64,000 nucleotides of DNA from Hymenobacter sp. APR13 (lineage in GTDB: Bacteria; Bacteroidota; Bacteroidia; Cytophagales; Hymenobacteraceae). Position numbers and translations under genes: made by a program. Below are positions 1 through 8,366 of this stretch, in pieces (within the stretch, counting starts at the first letter, position 1; each line of letters starts with the position of its first letter). The stretch spans positions 124,001 through 188,000 of the forward strand of contig NZ_CP006587.1 in assembly GCF_000737515.1 (NCBI RefSeq). Reading direction: 5' to 3'. The notes under the pieces were generated by a model, which saw only the letters and a list, made by a program, of their open reading frames with translations, ran no database searches and was not told the origin of the DNA.

Positions 1-52
1 GAGCAGCCGCTCAATTTTGCCCATCTGTTTTGCTCTATTTTCCCCGAAGCTC

Positions 53-532
53 ATGCGGAACACTTTGCTCTTCGCAACTACTATGTTGCTGACTGCCAGC
101 TGCCAGACCACTGCTCCCGCCACCGACGCCGCCATCCCGGCAGCTGGCCAGGCCACTCCCGCAACCCCGGACGCGGCCCTGCGCAACACGCGCTGGGTGC
201 TGCGCCAGCTGAACGGCCAGCCCGTGCCGCCGCCCACCAACGCCGAGCCCTACGTGCTGCTACGCCAGGATGCCCCCAATGCCGAAGGCAACGGCAGCTG
301 CAACCGTTTCCGCGGCACCTACGAGCTGCCGGCCGATGGCCAGCTGCGGTTCGGTGCGCTGCTTTCCACCCGCATGGCCTGCGCCAGCCCGGAAGGCACC
401 ACCACCGAAACCGGCTTCCTGCGCGCCCTCGAAAACGCCCGTACCTACCGCATCAGCGGCGACACGCTCCGCCTGTTCGGTGAAGCAGGTACCACACCGG
501 CAGCCGTGCTGCACGCGGTGTATCTGCGCTAA
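53..532 (+). CDS. META/HslJ-domain lipoprotein
   Basis: Secreted protein of 159 residues. The N-terminus (MRNTLLFATTMLLTASCQ) is a lipoprotein-type signal with Cys17 as the likely lipidated residue; this is why the ATG at 53 is preferred to the in-frame ATG at 17. After an Ala/Pro/Thr-rich linker, residues about 54-159 match the META/HslJ fold: NTRWVLRQLNG at the start, GSCNRFRGTY in the middle and an RMACASPEG block. In other bacteria such proteins are linked to heat or novobiocin tolerance, but the molecular role is unknown. The gene faces the next gene across a strong shared hairpin terminator. The family call is solid; the function is not. Confidence 0.8.
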   Translation: MRNTLLFATTMLLTASCQTTAPATDAAIPAAGQATPATPDAALRNTRWVLRQLNGQPVPPPTNAEPYVLLRQDAPNAEGNGSCNRFRGTYELPADGQLRFGALLSTRMACASPEGTTTETGFLRALENARTYRISGDTLRLFGEAGTTPAAVLHAVYLR

Positions 533-540
533 ACAGAGCC

Positions 541-590
541 TGTAAACACAACGGCCGGCTGGCATACGTCAGCCGGCCGTTGTGTTTACA
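541..590. terminator. Bidirectional terminator hairpin
   Basis: A perfect 21-bp stem (541-561 with 570-590) and an 8-nt loop sit between two convergent genes ending at 532 and 610. The outer part of the stem is AT-rich and the inner part GC-rich, so it can end transcription from both sides. Confidence 0.8.
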
Positions 591-609
591 GAGTGCGGGC
601 AGCTACTGC

Positions 610-1344
610 TTACCGGGCATCCACTGTAGCCAGCACCTGCACCCAGTCGGTCTCGGTGCGGGCTGCCTGCGCGGATGCCGAAGCTTTGAGGGCCGCGGCC
701 AGCTCCGGCGCGGCGGCCTGCATGGCCTTGAGCGTGAGCTTAACGGGTGCCGCCACGCCGCCGGCCCGCGTCAGGTAGAAGGTGTTTTTGTCGGAAATTT
801 CGTCGTAGGAACGAGCAGATGAGCTGTAGCCGCCTTCCAGCTGGGCTTTGCGCAACACCTTGTCGTAGCACTTCAGGAGGGTGTAGCTGCCTTCGTGCAG
901 CACTTCCACGTACTTCTGGCGCTGCTCGGCCTGGGGCGCTTCCGCAAACCGGCGGAACTGCCGCCGACGGGCCGGCTGCCCGGCCGCTGTAGGCTCTTCC
1001 AGCACAAAGCCCGCCACCAGCTGGTCGTTGAGCTGCAGCGAGTCGGTGGGGCGGTCGACGGGCTTCATCAGCAGGCGGGCGTTGAGCACATCGTACTTCA
1101 GCGGCACCGGAGCCAGAAGACGGTTGTTGGTGGTGCGCAACTGCGCCAGCAGCCAGCGCTTATCGGCGTAGGGCGAGCCCACGGTGCCGTCCGCCACGGC
1201 TTTGGGCACCACTGCCATCGAGCCGCTGGTCAGCGCATCGAGGTTGGTTTTGGTGCCCATGCCGTTTTTTTCGGTGGCGCCCTGGGCTACAGCGGCGCCA
1301 GCCCACAGCAGGGCCGGCATAAGAAAGAGAATTCGGGGTTTCAT
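610..1344 (-). CDS. Secreted protein of unknown function
   Basis: A 244-residue protein starting MKPRILFLMPALLWAGAAVAQ, a classical cleavable signal peptide; the start at 1344 is preferred to an ATG seven codons upstream because it puts the signal at the N-terminus. The mature part has no domain I recognise. It contains segments of the type seen in Bacteroidota proteins of unknown function (a KYVEVLHEGSYTLLKCYDK stretch followed by NTFYLTR). It lies downstream of pyc on the same strand, but a long hairpin between them suggests separate transcription. Probably periplasmic or surface exposed. Confidence 0.6.
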   Translation of the reverse strand: MKPRILFLMPALLWAGAAVAQGATEKNGMGTKTNLDALTSGSMAVVPKAVADGTVGSPYADKRWLLAQLRTTNNRLLAPVPLKYDVLNARLLMKPVDRPTDSLQLNDQLVAGFVLEEPTAAGQPARRRQFRRFAEAPQAEQRQKYVEVLHEGSYTLLKCYDKVLRKAQLEGGYSSSARSYDEISDKNTFYLTRAGGVAAPVKLTLKAMQAAAPELAAALKASASAQAARTETDWVQVLATVDAR

Positions 1345-1428
1345 ATCAGATAACGTGTTGATCATTTACGGCCCTAAGCTACCGGTTTATATGATTCCGT
1401 TTCTTAAGTACCTGCTGTTATATAGCAG

Positions 1429-1510
1429 CAGTAGCATGAAGCCTTTACGGCCCGTTTGCTCCGGCCCCAGCGAGCCGCCGCAAACGCGCCATAAAGGCTT
1501 CGCGCTACTG
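1429..1510 (-). terminator. Long hairpin after pyc
   Basis: Arms 1429-1459 and about 1479-1510 pair over some 30 positions with a few mismatches (blocks cagtagc, gaagccttta and cgtttgc and their complements). It lies 26 bases past the pyc stop codon and is the likely terminator of that gene. Confidence 0.6.
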
Positions 1511-1535
1511 CCTGAACAACAACCCGGGAACTGCG

Positions 1536-4500
1536 CTATTTCAGCGTCAGCACGAGGTCGTCGGCGTTTACCAGGCTGCCCTCGGTTAGGTTTACGGCCT
1601 GCACTGTGGTGTCGTCGGGGGCGGTGATGGTGGTTTCCATCTTCATGGCTTCGATGATGAACAGCGGCGCGTTGCGCTTCACCTGCTGGCCGCTTTCCAC
1701 CAACACCCGCGACAGTAAGCCCTGCAGCGGCGCACCAACCTGGCGCGGGTTGCCTTTGTCAGCCTTGGGGTTCTGGATTTTCTTCACTTCCACCGAAGTG
1801 TCCCGGATTTCCAGGTTGCGGGTCTGGCCGTTGAGGTTGAAGAAGATGGTGCGGTTGCCTTCCTCGTTCACTGGCCCGATGCTCTGCAGACCTACGATGA
1901 TGCTCTTGCCGCGGGCAATTTCGATGATGGTTTCGTCGCCGGGCTGCAGGCCGTAGTAGAACACCGGCGTCGGCACCACCGACACGTCGCCGAACTCCTG
2001 CTGATGCGCCCAGTACTGCTCGAACACCTTGGGGTAGAGCAGCCACGACAGCACATCCGTGAACTTGCCGCGCTGCCCGAACTTCTCCTCGAATTTCTGC
2101 CACTCGGCGTCGAAGTCAATGGGGGCCAGGTGCTCGTTGGGGCGGTCCGTGAAGGGCGTTTCGTCTTTCAGAATCACCTGCTGCACGTCGCGGGGCCAGC
2201 CGCCTTCGGGCTGCCCGATGTCGCCGCGGAACAGCTCCCGCACCGACTCGGGGAAGTTGAGCGTGGCGCCTTTTTCCAGCACGTCGCGGGTGGTGAGGTT
2301 GTTGCTGACCAGAAACAGGGCCATGTCGCCGACCACCTTCGAGCTGGGCGTCACCTTCACGATGTCGCCGAACAGCTGGTTGACGTCGGCAAACGTGGTT
2401 TTCACGGTTTCAAACTTATCCAGCAAGCCCAGGGAAGCCGCCTGCGGGCGCAGGTTGGAATACTGCCCACCCGGAATTTCGTGCTGGAACACCTCCGAGG
2501 TGCCGGCCTTCAGGCCCGACTCAAACGGATAGTAATGCTCCCGCACGGTTTCCCAGTAGTTGCTGAACTCGTTGAGGGATTGTTGATTGTACTCGCGGTG
2601 CCGCTCCTGCCCGCGCAGCATTTCCACCACCGAGTTGAAGTTGGGCTGCGAAGTGAGGCCCGAGAGGCTGCCCAGCGCCACGTCAATCACATCCACGCCG
2701 GCTTCCACCGCTTTGAGGTAGGTGGCGGGCTGCAGGCTGCTGGTGTCGTGGGTGTGCAGGTGGATGGGCAGGCTGATGGTGTCGCGCAGGGCCGTAATCA
2801 GCTCGGTGGCGGCGTAGGGCTTCAGCAGCCCGGCCATGTCCTTGATGCAGAGGATGTGCGCCCCGGCGTCCTCAATCTGGCGGGCCAGGCGCAGGTAGTA
2901 GTCGAGGTTGTACTTCTGGTTGCGTTTGGGGTCCAGGATGTCGCCGGTGTAGCAGATGCTGGCTTCGGCCAACCGGTCCGTCTTGTTGCGCACGAAGTTG
3001 ATGCAGGCCTCCATGCCCGGCATCCAGTTCAGCGAGTCGAAGATGCGGAACACGTCGATGCCGGTTTCGGCAGCCTGCTGCACGAACCGCTCCGTGAGGT
3101 TGTCGGGGTAGGCTTTGTAGCCCACGCCGTTGGCCCCGCGGATCAGCATCTGGAGCAGAATATTGGGCACGGCGGCGCGCAGCTTGGCCAGCCGCTCCCA
3201 GGGGTCTTCGTGCAGAAAGCGCAGCGCCACATCAAACGTGGCCCCGCCCCAGCACTCCAGCGAAAACGTCTGCGGGTGCTGTTGGGCGTAGCGACTGGCC
3301 ACTTTCAGCATATCGAAAGTGCGCATGCGGGTGGCCAGCAGGCTCTGGTGGGCGTCGCGCAGGGTGGTGTCGGTGTAGTGGATCTGCTTGTCGGCCCGTA
3401 GCCACTGGGCGAAGCCTTCGGGGCCCAGCTCCGTGAGCTTCTGCTTGGTGCCGGGCGGCGGGGTGGCGGTCAGGTCGGCTTCGGGCAGGCGGGGCTTGCG
3501 CAGCTCGCGGCGCGGGTCCAGCAGGTTGCGCACGTCGGGGTTGCCGTTCACTATCACGTCGCCGAGGAAGCTGAGCACCTTGGTGGCGCGGTCCTGCCGG
3601 GTCTTGAACCTGAACAGCTCGGGGTGGTCCTTGATGAAGTCCACGTTGGCCTCGCCGGCCATGAAGACCGGGTGGGCGATGATGTTCTGCAGAAACTGAA
3701 TGTTGGTGCTCACGCCCCGCACCCGAAACTCGTCGAGGGTGCGGGCCATCTTCTGGGCCGCATCGGCCAGGCTGGGCGCGTGCGTCGACACCTTCACCAA
3801 CAGGGAATCAAAGAACGGCGACACCTTCACGCCGGTGTACACCGAGCCCTGGTCGAGCCGGATGCCGAAGCCGCCCGCCGAGCGGTAGGCCGTGATGGTG
3901 CCGTAGTCGGGCTTGAAGTCGTTGGTAGGGTCTTCGGTGGTTATGCGGCACTGGATGGCCACCCCGATTTTCAGCGGCTTCACGTCGGGCCCCAGGTTGA
4001 TTTCGGGGTCGGTGAGGCGGCGGCCGTCGGCAATGTGGAGCTGGGTTTTGATCAGGTCGATGCCCGTAATCATCTCCGTGACCGTGTGCTCCACCTGAAT
4101 GCGCGGGTTCACCTCGATGAAGTAAATCCGGTCGTGCTCGGGATTCACCAGGAATTCCACGGTGCCCACGTTGTTGTAGTTCACGGCCCGGCCCAGGCGC
4201 AGCGCGTACTCGTAGAGCAGGTGGCGCATGTGGTCAGGCAGGTTCAGCGAGGGCGCCACCTCCACCACCTTCTGGTAGCGGCGCTGCACCGAGCAGTCGC
4301 GCTCATAGAGGTGCGTGAGGCCGCCGTAGTTGTCGGCCACCAGCTGCACCTCGATGTGCTTGGGCTGCTCCACGAACTTCTCCAGAAACACGGTATCGTC
4401 GCCGAAGGCCTTGAGGGCTTCGTTGCGGGCCTCGAAGAAGCCGCGCTCCATCTGCTCGTCGTCGCGGATGATGCGCATGCCGCGGCCGCCGCCGCCGCTG

Positions 4501-4985
4501 GCCGCTTTCAGCATCACGGGGTAGCCGATACGGTGAGCCTCAGCAATGGCCGTTTCGGCATCTACCAGGTCGGCCTCGCTGCTCTCAATGATGGGCACCT
4601 GGCAAGCTACGGCCACTTTTTTGGCCGCTACTTTGTCGCCGAGGGCTTCCATCACCTCGGGGCGCGGGCCCACGAAGATGAGGCCTTCCTCGCCGCAGCG
4701 GCGGGCCAGCGTGGCATTCTCGCTCAGGAAGCCGTAGCCGGGATGGATGGCGTTGGCCCCGTTTTCCTTGGCCGTCCGGATGATGCCTTCGATGTCCAGG
4801 TACGGCTTAAGCGGCTCGTCGTCGCGGCCCACCTGGTAGGCTTCATCGGCCTTGTAGCGGTGCAGCGAGTAGCGGTCTTCGTAGGTGTAGATGGCCACGG
4901 TCTGAATGCCCAGCTCGGTGGCGGCGCGCAGCACGCGAATCGCAATTTCGCCCCGGTTGGCGACCAGCAGTTTGCGGATGTTCAT
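1536..4985 (-). CDS. pyc: Pyruvate carboxylase
   Basis: Single-chain biotin enzyme of 1149 residues, the usual length for the alpha4 type. It carboxylates pyruvate to oxaloacetate with ATP and bicarbonate, replenishing the TCA cycle. The biotin carboxylase domain covers about residues 1-450 (MNIRKLLVANRGEIAIRVLRA, ATP-grasp glycine-rich loop AASGGGGRGMR, ICYTG-type residues lie later). The carboxyltransferase TIM barrel covers about 530-800 (DTTLRDAHQSLLATR, metal-site HTHDT). The biotinyl domain is C-terminal, with the attachment motif EAMKMET and Lys1115. All expected parts are present and intact. It is flanked by hairpins on both sides and is probably transcribed alone. Confidence 0.97.
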   Translation of the reverse strand: MNIRKLLVANRGEIAIRVLRAATELGIQTVAIYTYEDRYSLHRYKADEAYQVGRDDEPLKPYLDIEGIIRTAKENGANAIHPGYGFLSENATLARRCGEEGLIFVGPRPEVMEALGDKVAAKKVAVACQVPIIESSEADLVDAETAIAEAHRIGYPVMLKAASGGGGRGMRIIRDDEQMERGFFEARNEALKAFGDDTVFLEKFVEQPKHIEVQLVADNYGGLTHLYERDCSVQRRYQKVVEVAPSLNLPDHMRHLLYEYALRLGRAVNYNNVGTVEFLVNPEHDRIYFIEVNPRIQVEHTVTEMITGIDLIKTQLHIADGRRLTDPEINLGPDVKPLKIGVAIQCRITTEDPTNDFKPDYGTITAYRSAGGFGIRLDQGSVYTGVKVSPFFDSLLVKVSTHAPSLADAAQKMARTLDEFRVRGVSTNIQFLQNIIAHPVFMAGEANVDFIKDHPELFRFKTRQDRATKVLSFLGDVIVNGNPDVRNLLDPRRELRKPRLPEADLTATPPPGTKQKLTELGPEGFAQWLRADKQIHYTDTTLRDAHQSLLATRMRTFDMLKVASRYAQQHPQTFSLECWGGATFDVALRFLHEDPWERLAKLRAAVPNILLQMLIRGANGVGYKAYPDNLTERFVQQAAETGIDVFRIFDSLNWMPGMEACINFVRNKTDRLAEASICYTGDILDPKRNQKYNLDYYLRLARQIEDAGAHILCIKDMAGLLKPYAATELITALRDTISLPIHLHTHDTSSLQPATYLKAVEAGVDVIDVALGSLSGLTSQPNFNSVVEMLRGQERHREYNQQSLNEFSNYWETVREHYYPFESGLKAGTSEVFQHEIPGGQYSNLRPQAASLGLLDKFETVKTTFADVNQLFGDIVKVTPSSKVVGDMALFLVSNNLTTRDVLEKGATLNFPESVRELFRGDIGQPEGGWPRDVQQVILKDETPFTDRPNEHLAPIDFDAEWQKFEEKFGQRGKFTDVLSWLLYPKVFEQYWAHQQEFGDVSVVPTPVFYYGLQPGDETIIEIARGKSIIVGLQSIGPVNEEGNRTIFFNLNGQTRNLEIRDTSVEVKKIQNPKADKGNPRQVGAPLQGLLSRVLVESGQQVKRNAPLFIIEAMKMETTITAPDDTTVQAVNLTEGSLVNADDLVLTLK

Positions 4986-5038
4986 CTTGGAAAACGGAGT
5001 TTAGAGAGAGAACTGAATGCGGATGGCAAGCTACAGAA

Positions 5039-5084
5039 AGAGCGGGAAAGCGCCAGCGAAAATTCGCTAACACTTTCCCGCTCT
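5039..5084 (-). terminator. Hairpin between the OmpA-like gene and pyc
   Basis: A 12-bp perfect stem (agagcgggaaag with ctttcccgctct) with a 22-nt loop. It follows the OmpA-like gene and precedes pyc on the minus strand, so it probably ends the OmpA-like transcript. Confidence 0.55.
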
Positions 5085-5139
5085 CCTTTTTCACCCTAGC
5101 TACCAGCGCATTTATCCTTCAATAAACCATTCGCGGTGG

Positions 5140-6423
5140 CTACTTATTGATGACCCGTACACTCAGGCGGCGGTTCATGGCACGGCCAGCCGGCGTGGTA
5201 TTGGACGCAACAGGATAGTTGGAGCCGTAGCCGCGGGCCTCCAGGCGCGAGGGACTCACGCCCAGCTCCACCAGCGCGGCCCAGGCGGTGCGGGCCCGTG
5301 CCTCACTTAGTTGCCGGTTCATCTGGTACGAGCCCACGCTGTCTGTGTAGCCGCCCAGCTTGATGCGGGTCTGGGGGTAACTCTGCAGCAGCAGCGCAAT
5401 GTTTTTGAGCTGCTGCATCGATTCTTTGGTGAGGGTGGCTTTCCCGGTATCAAAGTACACCCGGTCGAAGCTCATCCACCCTTTGGTGCGGTCCACGGTG
5501 TCTATCTTCTGTTTCGGATCAGCCAGGAAGTGGTGTAGTTTGGTTTCAATCGAGTTGATGCCCACACCGCTCAGCTTTTTGCCGTCGGCCAGCTGCAGCG
5601 TGGTCGGGGCGCCGGTATCGTAGATATAGTTGCCTGAGCCGGCATCGTAGTGGCCACCTATGGCCGGCGCCTCAATGGCTTTGGCTGAGCGGCTACCCGG
5701 CCGAAATGCCGGCCGCGCCGCCGGAGACGCAGTGGCTGCCACCGCACCGGTTGTTGCTGTGCTAGCAGTTACAGGAGGCACAAGGGCCGTTGCTTTGGCT
5801 GGCGCTGGGGCCGACGACGGGGCGGCCATACGGACTGGCCCGGCAGCAGCTACGGGTCGGTTGCCAACTGGCTGGCCTGACGCCACGGGCTGAGCTGAAG
5901 CCATTGCCGGCCCTGTTCCCGACGGAATAATACGGCACTGCTGGATGTAAGTGAGGTGGTAGCGCGTGGGCACTGTGGCTACGGCCGGCTGGCCGGCGGA
6001 GGCCAGCAGGGCCGGATTGGCGTCGGCACCGGTAGCCAGCTTTTCTTTCCCCGTTTTACGCCGGGCCGGAGCCACGACCTTGTCGGCGGGATGAAGCACG
6101 AACGTGCCGTTGGCAGTTTTGCCAGTCAGCAGAAACACGTCATTCACCACTTCAGGCTGGTAGTTTGGCTGGGTGACCTGCACCGTGTAGGGGCCACCCA
6201 CGGCCAGCTCAGTCACAGCAAAATTGCCGGCAGCGTCCGTTATGGTGGTGTGGCGCTTGCCGGTCGGCACGTAGATAACCAGCACGGATGCCTTAGCCAG
6301 TACTTGGTTATCGACGGAGCGTACTGTTCCCACAATGCCCACCGGAGCTTGCGGGTCGCCGGGTGCTGCGCTAGCCAACAAAGACCAGAAAAGCAGTAGA
6401 ATGGACGTAAACAAAGGCTTCAT
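5140..6423 (-). CDS. OmpA-family protein with carboxypeptidase-regulatory-like domain
   Basis: Envelope protein of 427 residues. It has a signal peptide (MKPLFTSILLLFWSLLASAA), then a carboxypeptidase-regulatory-like beta domain at about residues 27-112 (VGIVGTVRSVDNQVLAKASVLV, GNFAVTEL). A long Ala/Pro-rich low-complexity linker follows, then a C-terminal OmpA peptidoglycan-binding domain at about 310-427 (VYFDTGKATLTKES, GYTDSVGSYQMNRQLSEARA). The OmpA domain normally holds the outer membrane to the cell wall; the N-terminal domain probably mediates protein contacts. A candidate -7 box (TACATTTA on the minus strand, 6459-6466) lies 36 bases before the start. Transcribed alone. Confidence 0.85.
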   Translation of the reverse strand: MKPLFTSILLLFWSLLASAAPGDPQAPVGIVGTVRSVDNQVLAKASVLVIYVPTGKRHTTITDAAGNFAVTELAVGGPYTVQVTQPNYQPEVVNDVFLLTGKTANGTFVLHPADKVVAPARRKTGKEKLATGADANPALLASAGQPAVATVPTRYHLTYIQQCRIIPSGTGPAMASAQPVASGQPVGNRPVAAAGPVRMAAPSSAPAPAKATALVPPVTASTATTGAVAATASPAARPAFRPGSRSAKAIEAPAIGGHYDAGSGNYIYDTGAPTTLQLADGKKLSGVGINSIETKLHHFLADPKQKIDTVDRTKGWMSFDRVYFDTGKATLTKESMQQLKNIALLLQSYPQTRIKLGGYTDSVGSYQMNRQLSEARARTAWAALVELGVSPSRLEARGYGSNYPVASNTTPAGRAMNRRLSVRVINK

Positions 6424-6458
6424 TGGAGTAGAGTAAAAATATCTGCGAAATCGACGTA

Positions 6459-6466
6459 TAAATGTA
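6459..6466 (-). promoter_or_regulatory. Candidate -7 box for the OmpA-like gene
   Basis: TACATTTA on the minus strand matches seven of eight positions of the Bacteroidota TAnnTTTG box and lies in an AT-rich stretch upstream of the start at 6423. No clear -33 box at the usual spacing. Confidence 0.4.
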
Positions 6467-6527
6467 ATACTTATTATAAAAACAATTATATAAAATCAGC
6501 CAATTATTTCTGCTTTAAATTCTACTA

Positions 6528-7382
6528 GGCTGTGTCTGAAAAGGGGTGTTATGTATCTTAGGGTATGGCAGCACGGTATGAGTTAACAGATGCCCAATGG
6601 GCCGCGGTGGAAAGCGAATTGCCCCCACAACGTCTGGGGCGCCCCCGGCGCGATGACCGCCAGCAATGGAATGCCTTACTCTGGATCCTATGCACCGGAG
6701 CGCCCTGGCGGGATTTACCAGCACGCTACGGCCCCTGGCAAACGGCGTACGAACGATTTCGCCGGTGGGCCGCTGATGGCACCTTCGAGCGGGTGTTGCA
6801 CCGCTTACGCCTGCGCCTGGATGCGGCCGGCTTGTTAGACCTGGACACGTGGCTGGTGGATTCGACCACGGTGCGGGCCACCAAAAGTGCGGCGGGCGGC
6901 ACGAAAAAAAAGCCCAGTGCCTCGGGCGCAGCCGCGGCGGGCTGACCAGCAAGCTGCATGTAGTCTGTGATGGCGCGGGTACGCCGCTGGCCCTGCATCT
7001 GTCGGCCGGCCAGCGGCATGATGGGCCCCAGTTTGAACCGCTTTGTGAACAGGTGCGGGTGCGTCGACGCCCACGTCAACTCCTGGCCGACCGCGGCTAC
7101 GACGCGGTCCACATTCGCCACTGGCTCCGTCGTCGTCGCATCCGGGCCGTCATTCCACGTCGGCAACCAGCCGCAGGCCGTCGCTGTCGGCGGCGAGGAC
7201 GGCCACCCCGAATCGAGCCAACTCGCTATGCGCGGCGCAATGTGGTGGAACGCTTCTTTGGCTCGCTCAAAGAACATCGCCGCGTGGCCACGCGCTATGA
7301 GAAACACGACGCCCATTTCCTCAGCATGGCCTCGCTGGCCTGTATCCGCCGTATTTTGCAGCATCACTTTTCAGACACAGCC
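6528..7382 (+). mobile_element. IS5-family insertion sequence (IS427-like group)
   Basis: A complete element of 855 bp. The terminal inverted repeats start GGCTGTGTCTGAAAAG (left end at 6528) and match the complement of the right end at 7382 in 19 of 21 positions. It is flanked by TA on both sides (6526-6527 and 7383-7384), the likely target duplication. It encodes a DDE transposase in two overlapping frames joined by a -1 slippery site. The intact ends and frames suggest it may still be active. It sits between the OmpA-like gene and the dehydrogenase gene and does not visibly break either. Confidence 0.9.
6565..6945 (+). CDS. IS5-family transposase, N-terminal frame (OrfA)
   Basis: 126 residues, starting MAARYELTDAQWAAVESELPP, the N-terminal DUF4096-like domain of IS5/IS427 transposases with its WNALLWILCTGAPWRDLP signature. 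The first catalytic Asp is in the LVDSTTVRATK segment near the end of this frame. A run of eight A at 6904-6911 includes the heptamer A_AAA_AAG (6906-6912) in the right phase for a -1 ribosomal frameshift into OrfB, giving the full-length enzyme. Without slippage this frame ends 33 bases later. Confidence 0.85.
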   Translation: MAARYELTDAQWAAVESELPPQRLGRPRRDDRQQWNALLWILCTGAPWRDLPARYGPWQTAYERFRRWAADGTFERVLHRLRLRLDAAGLLDLDTWLVDSTTVRATKSAAGGTKKKPSASGAAAAG

Positions 7383-7385
7383 TAA
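6849..7385 (+). CDS. IS5-family transposase, C-terminal frame (OrfB)
   Basis: Second transposase frame, -1 relative to OrfA; useful sequence begins at the slippery site near 6906 rather than at 6849. It carries the second catalytic Asp (LLADRGYDA) and the catalytic Glu (NVVERFFGSLKEHRR), which complete the DDE triad. Translation is expected as an OrfA-OrfB fusion of about 273 residues. The stop codon TAA (7383-7385) is not inside the element: its first two bases are the TA target duplication and the third is flanking DNA. Confidence 0.85.
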   Translation: MAGGFDHGAGHQKCGGRHEKKAQCLGRSRGGLTSKLHVVCDGAGTPLALHLSAGQRHDGPQFEPLCEQVRVRRRPRQLLADRGYDAVHIRHWLRRRRIRAVIPRRQPAAGRRCRRRGRPPRIEPTRYARRNVVERFFGSLKEHRRVATRYEKHDAHFLSMASLACIRRILQHHFSDTA

Positions 7386-7511
7386 TGCAGCTAGGCTATA
7401 CATCTGTGGCAAAGGCACCGCCCGTCTTTTATGGTGTCGCGTAGGCAGGCAGCAAACTTTCCCGCAACCGTTCAGTTCTGAACCCACTTCCCTACCTCTG
7501 ACTCTACTCTC

Positions 7512-8224
7512 ATGCAATTCTCCGACAAGAACATCCTTATTGTAGGCGCTTCTTCGGGCATCGGCCTGGCTACGGCCCGGCTGCTGCACGGCCTGGGCGC
7601 CAACCTCTACACCGCGTCCCGCCACCAGTCGGCCGAGCTGGCCGAGCTCAGCACCACCTTCCTGCCTCTCGACGTGACGCAGACTTTCGGCACGGCGCTG
7701 GATGCCTTGCCCGAGGTGCTGCACGGCGTGGTGTACTGCCCCGGCAACATCAAGCTGCGGCCCTTCGAGCGGATTCCGGTGGAGGATTTCCGCGGTGATT
7801 TTGAGCTGAACGTGCTGGGCGCGGTGCAGGTGTTGCAGGCCAGCATGAAGCGGCTGAAGAAGCCGGCGGAGCCTCGGTGGTGCTGTTCAGCACCGTAGCC
7901 GCCGATACGGGCATGGCGTTCCACGCCAGCATTGCCACCTCTAAAGCCGCCGTGGAAGGCCTAACCCGCGCGCTGGCCGCCGAGTACGCCGCCAGTGGCG
8001 TACGGGTAAACGCCGTGGCCCCGTCGCTCACCAACACGCCCTTGGCCGCTGCCCTGCTCAACACCCCCGAGAAAGCCGAAGCCAGCGCCAAGCGCCACCC
8101 GCTGCAGCGTATCGGGGAGCCCGAAGACTTGGCCTACATGGCCTCCTTCCTCCTCTCCGACCACGGCTCCTTCATCACCGGCCAGGTCCTGCCCGTAGAC
8201 GGCGGCATGGGCCGGCTGAAGTAG
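7512..8224 (+). pseudogene. Short-chain dehydrogenase, frameshifted
   Basis: Two frames together make a 237-residue SDR. The first (7512 to about 7860) has the Rossmann motif GASSGIG and the NAG-like CPGNIK. The second (about 7862-8224) has LFSTVA, TSKAAVEGLTRALAAEYA, VRVNAVAPS and the C-terminal GQVLPVDGGMG. The break lies at about 7855-7866, where one missing base (for example a G in aagaag-ccggcgg) would restore KKAGGASVVLFS. The catalytic YxxxK Tyr is replaced by Ile (HASIATSK), so even a repaired protein would be an atypical SDR. It could be a real pseudogene or a single-base assembly error; no slippery site supports programmed shifting. Confidence 0.75.
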
Positions 8225-8232
8225 CGAGTCGT

Positions 8233-8336
8233 CTGTCATCCTGAGCGGAGCGAAGGACCTTATCACGTCAGAACGTTTGTTGCATCAACGACTCGTTCAC
8301 GCGTGATAAGGTCCTTCGCTCCGCTCAGGATGACAG
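8233..8336. repeat. Long inverted repeat, family A (copy 1)
   Basis: Perfect 35-bp arms (8233-8267 and 8302-8336), starting CTGTCATCCTGAGCGGAGCG, around a 34-nt centre. It lies between the dehydrogenase and photolyase genes. Family A arms end in GGACCTTATCACG; other copies are near 15016, 20174, 21078 and 25120. Confidence 0.95.
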
Positions 8337-8366
8337 GGTAGTTTCATTCTCTTCCACTTCTCTATT

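Noticed and set aside
2004..3401. Long open frame opposite the pyc gene
   Set aside because: It is the antisense frame of a well-supported enzyme; such frames are common in GC-rich DNA and this one shows no domain.
7855..7866. Programmed frameshift in the dehydrogenase gene
   Set aside because: No slippery heptamer or stop-codon context is present; a single lost base explains the break.
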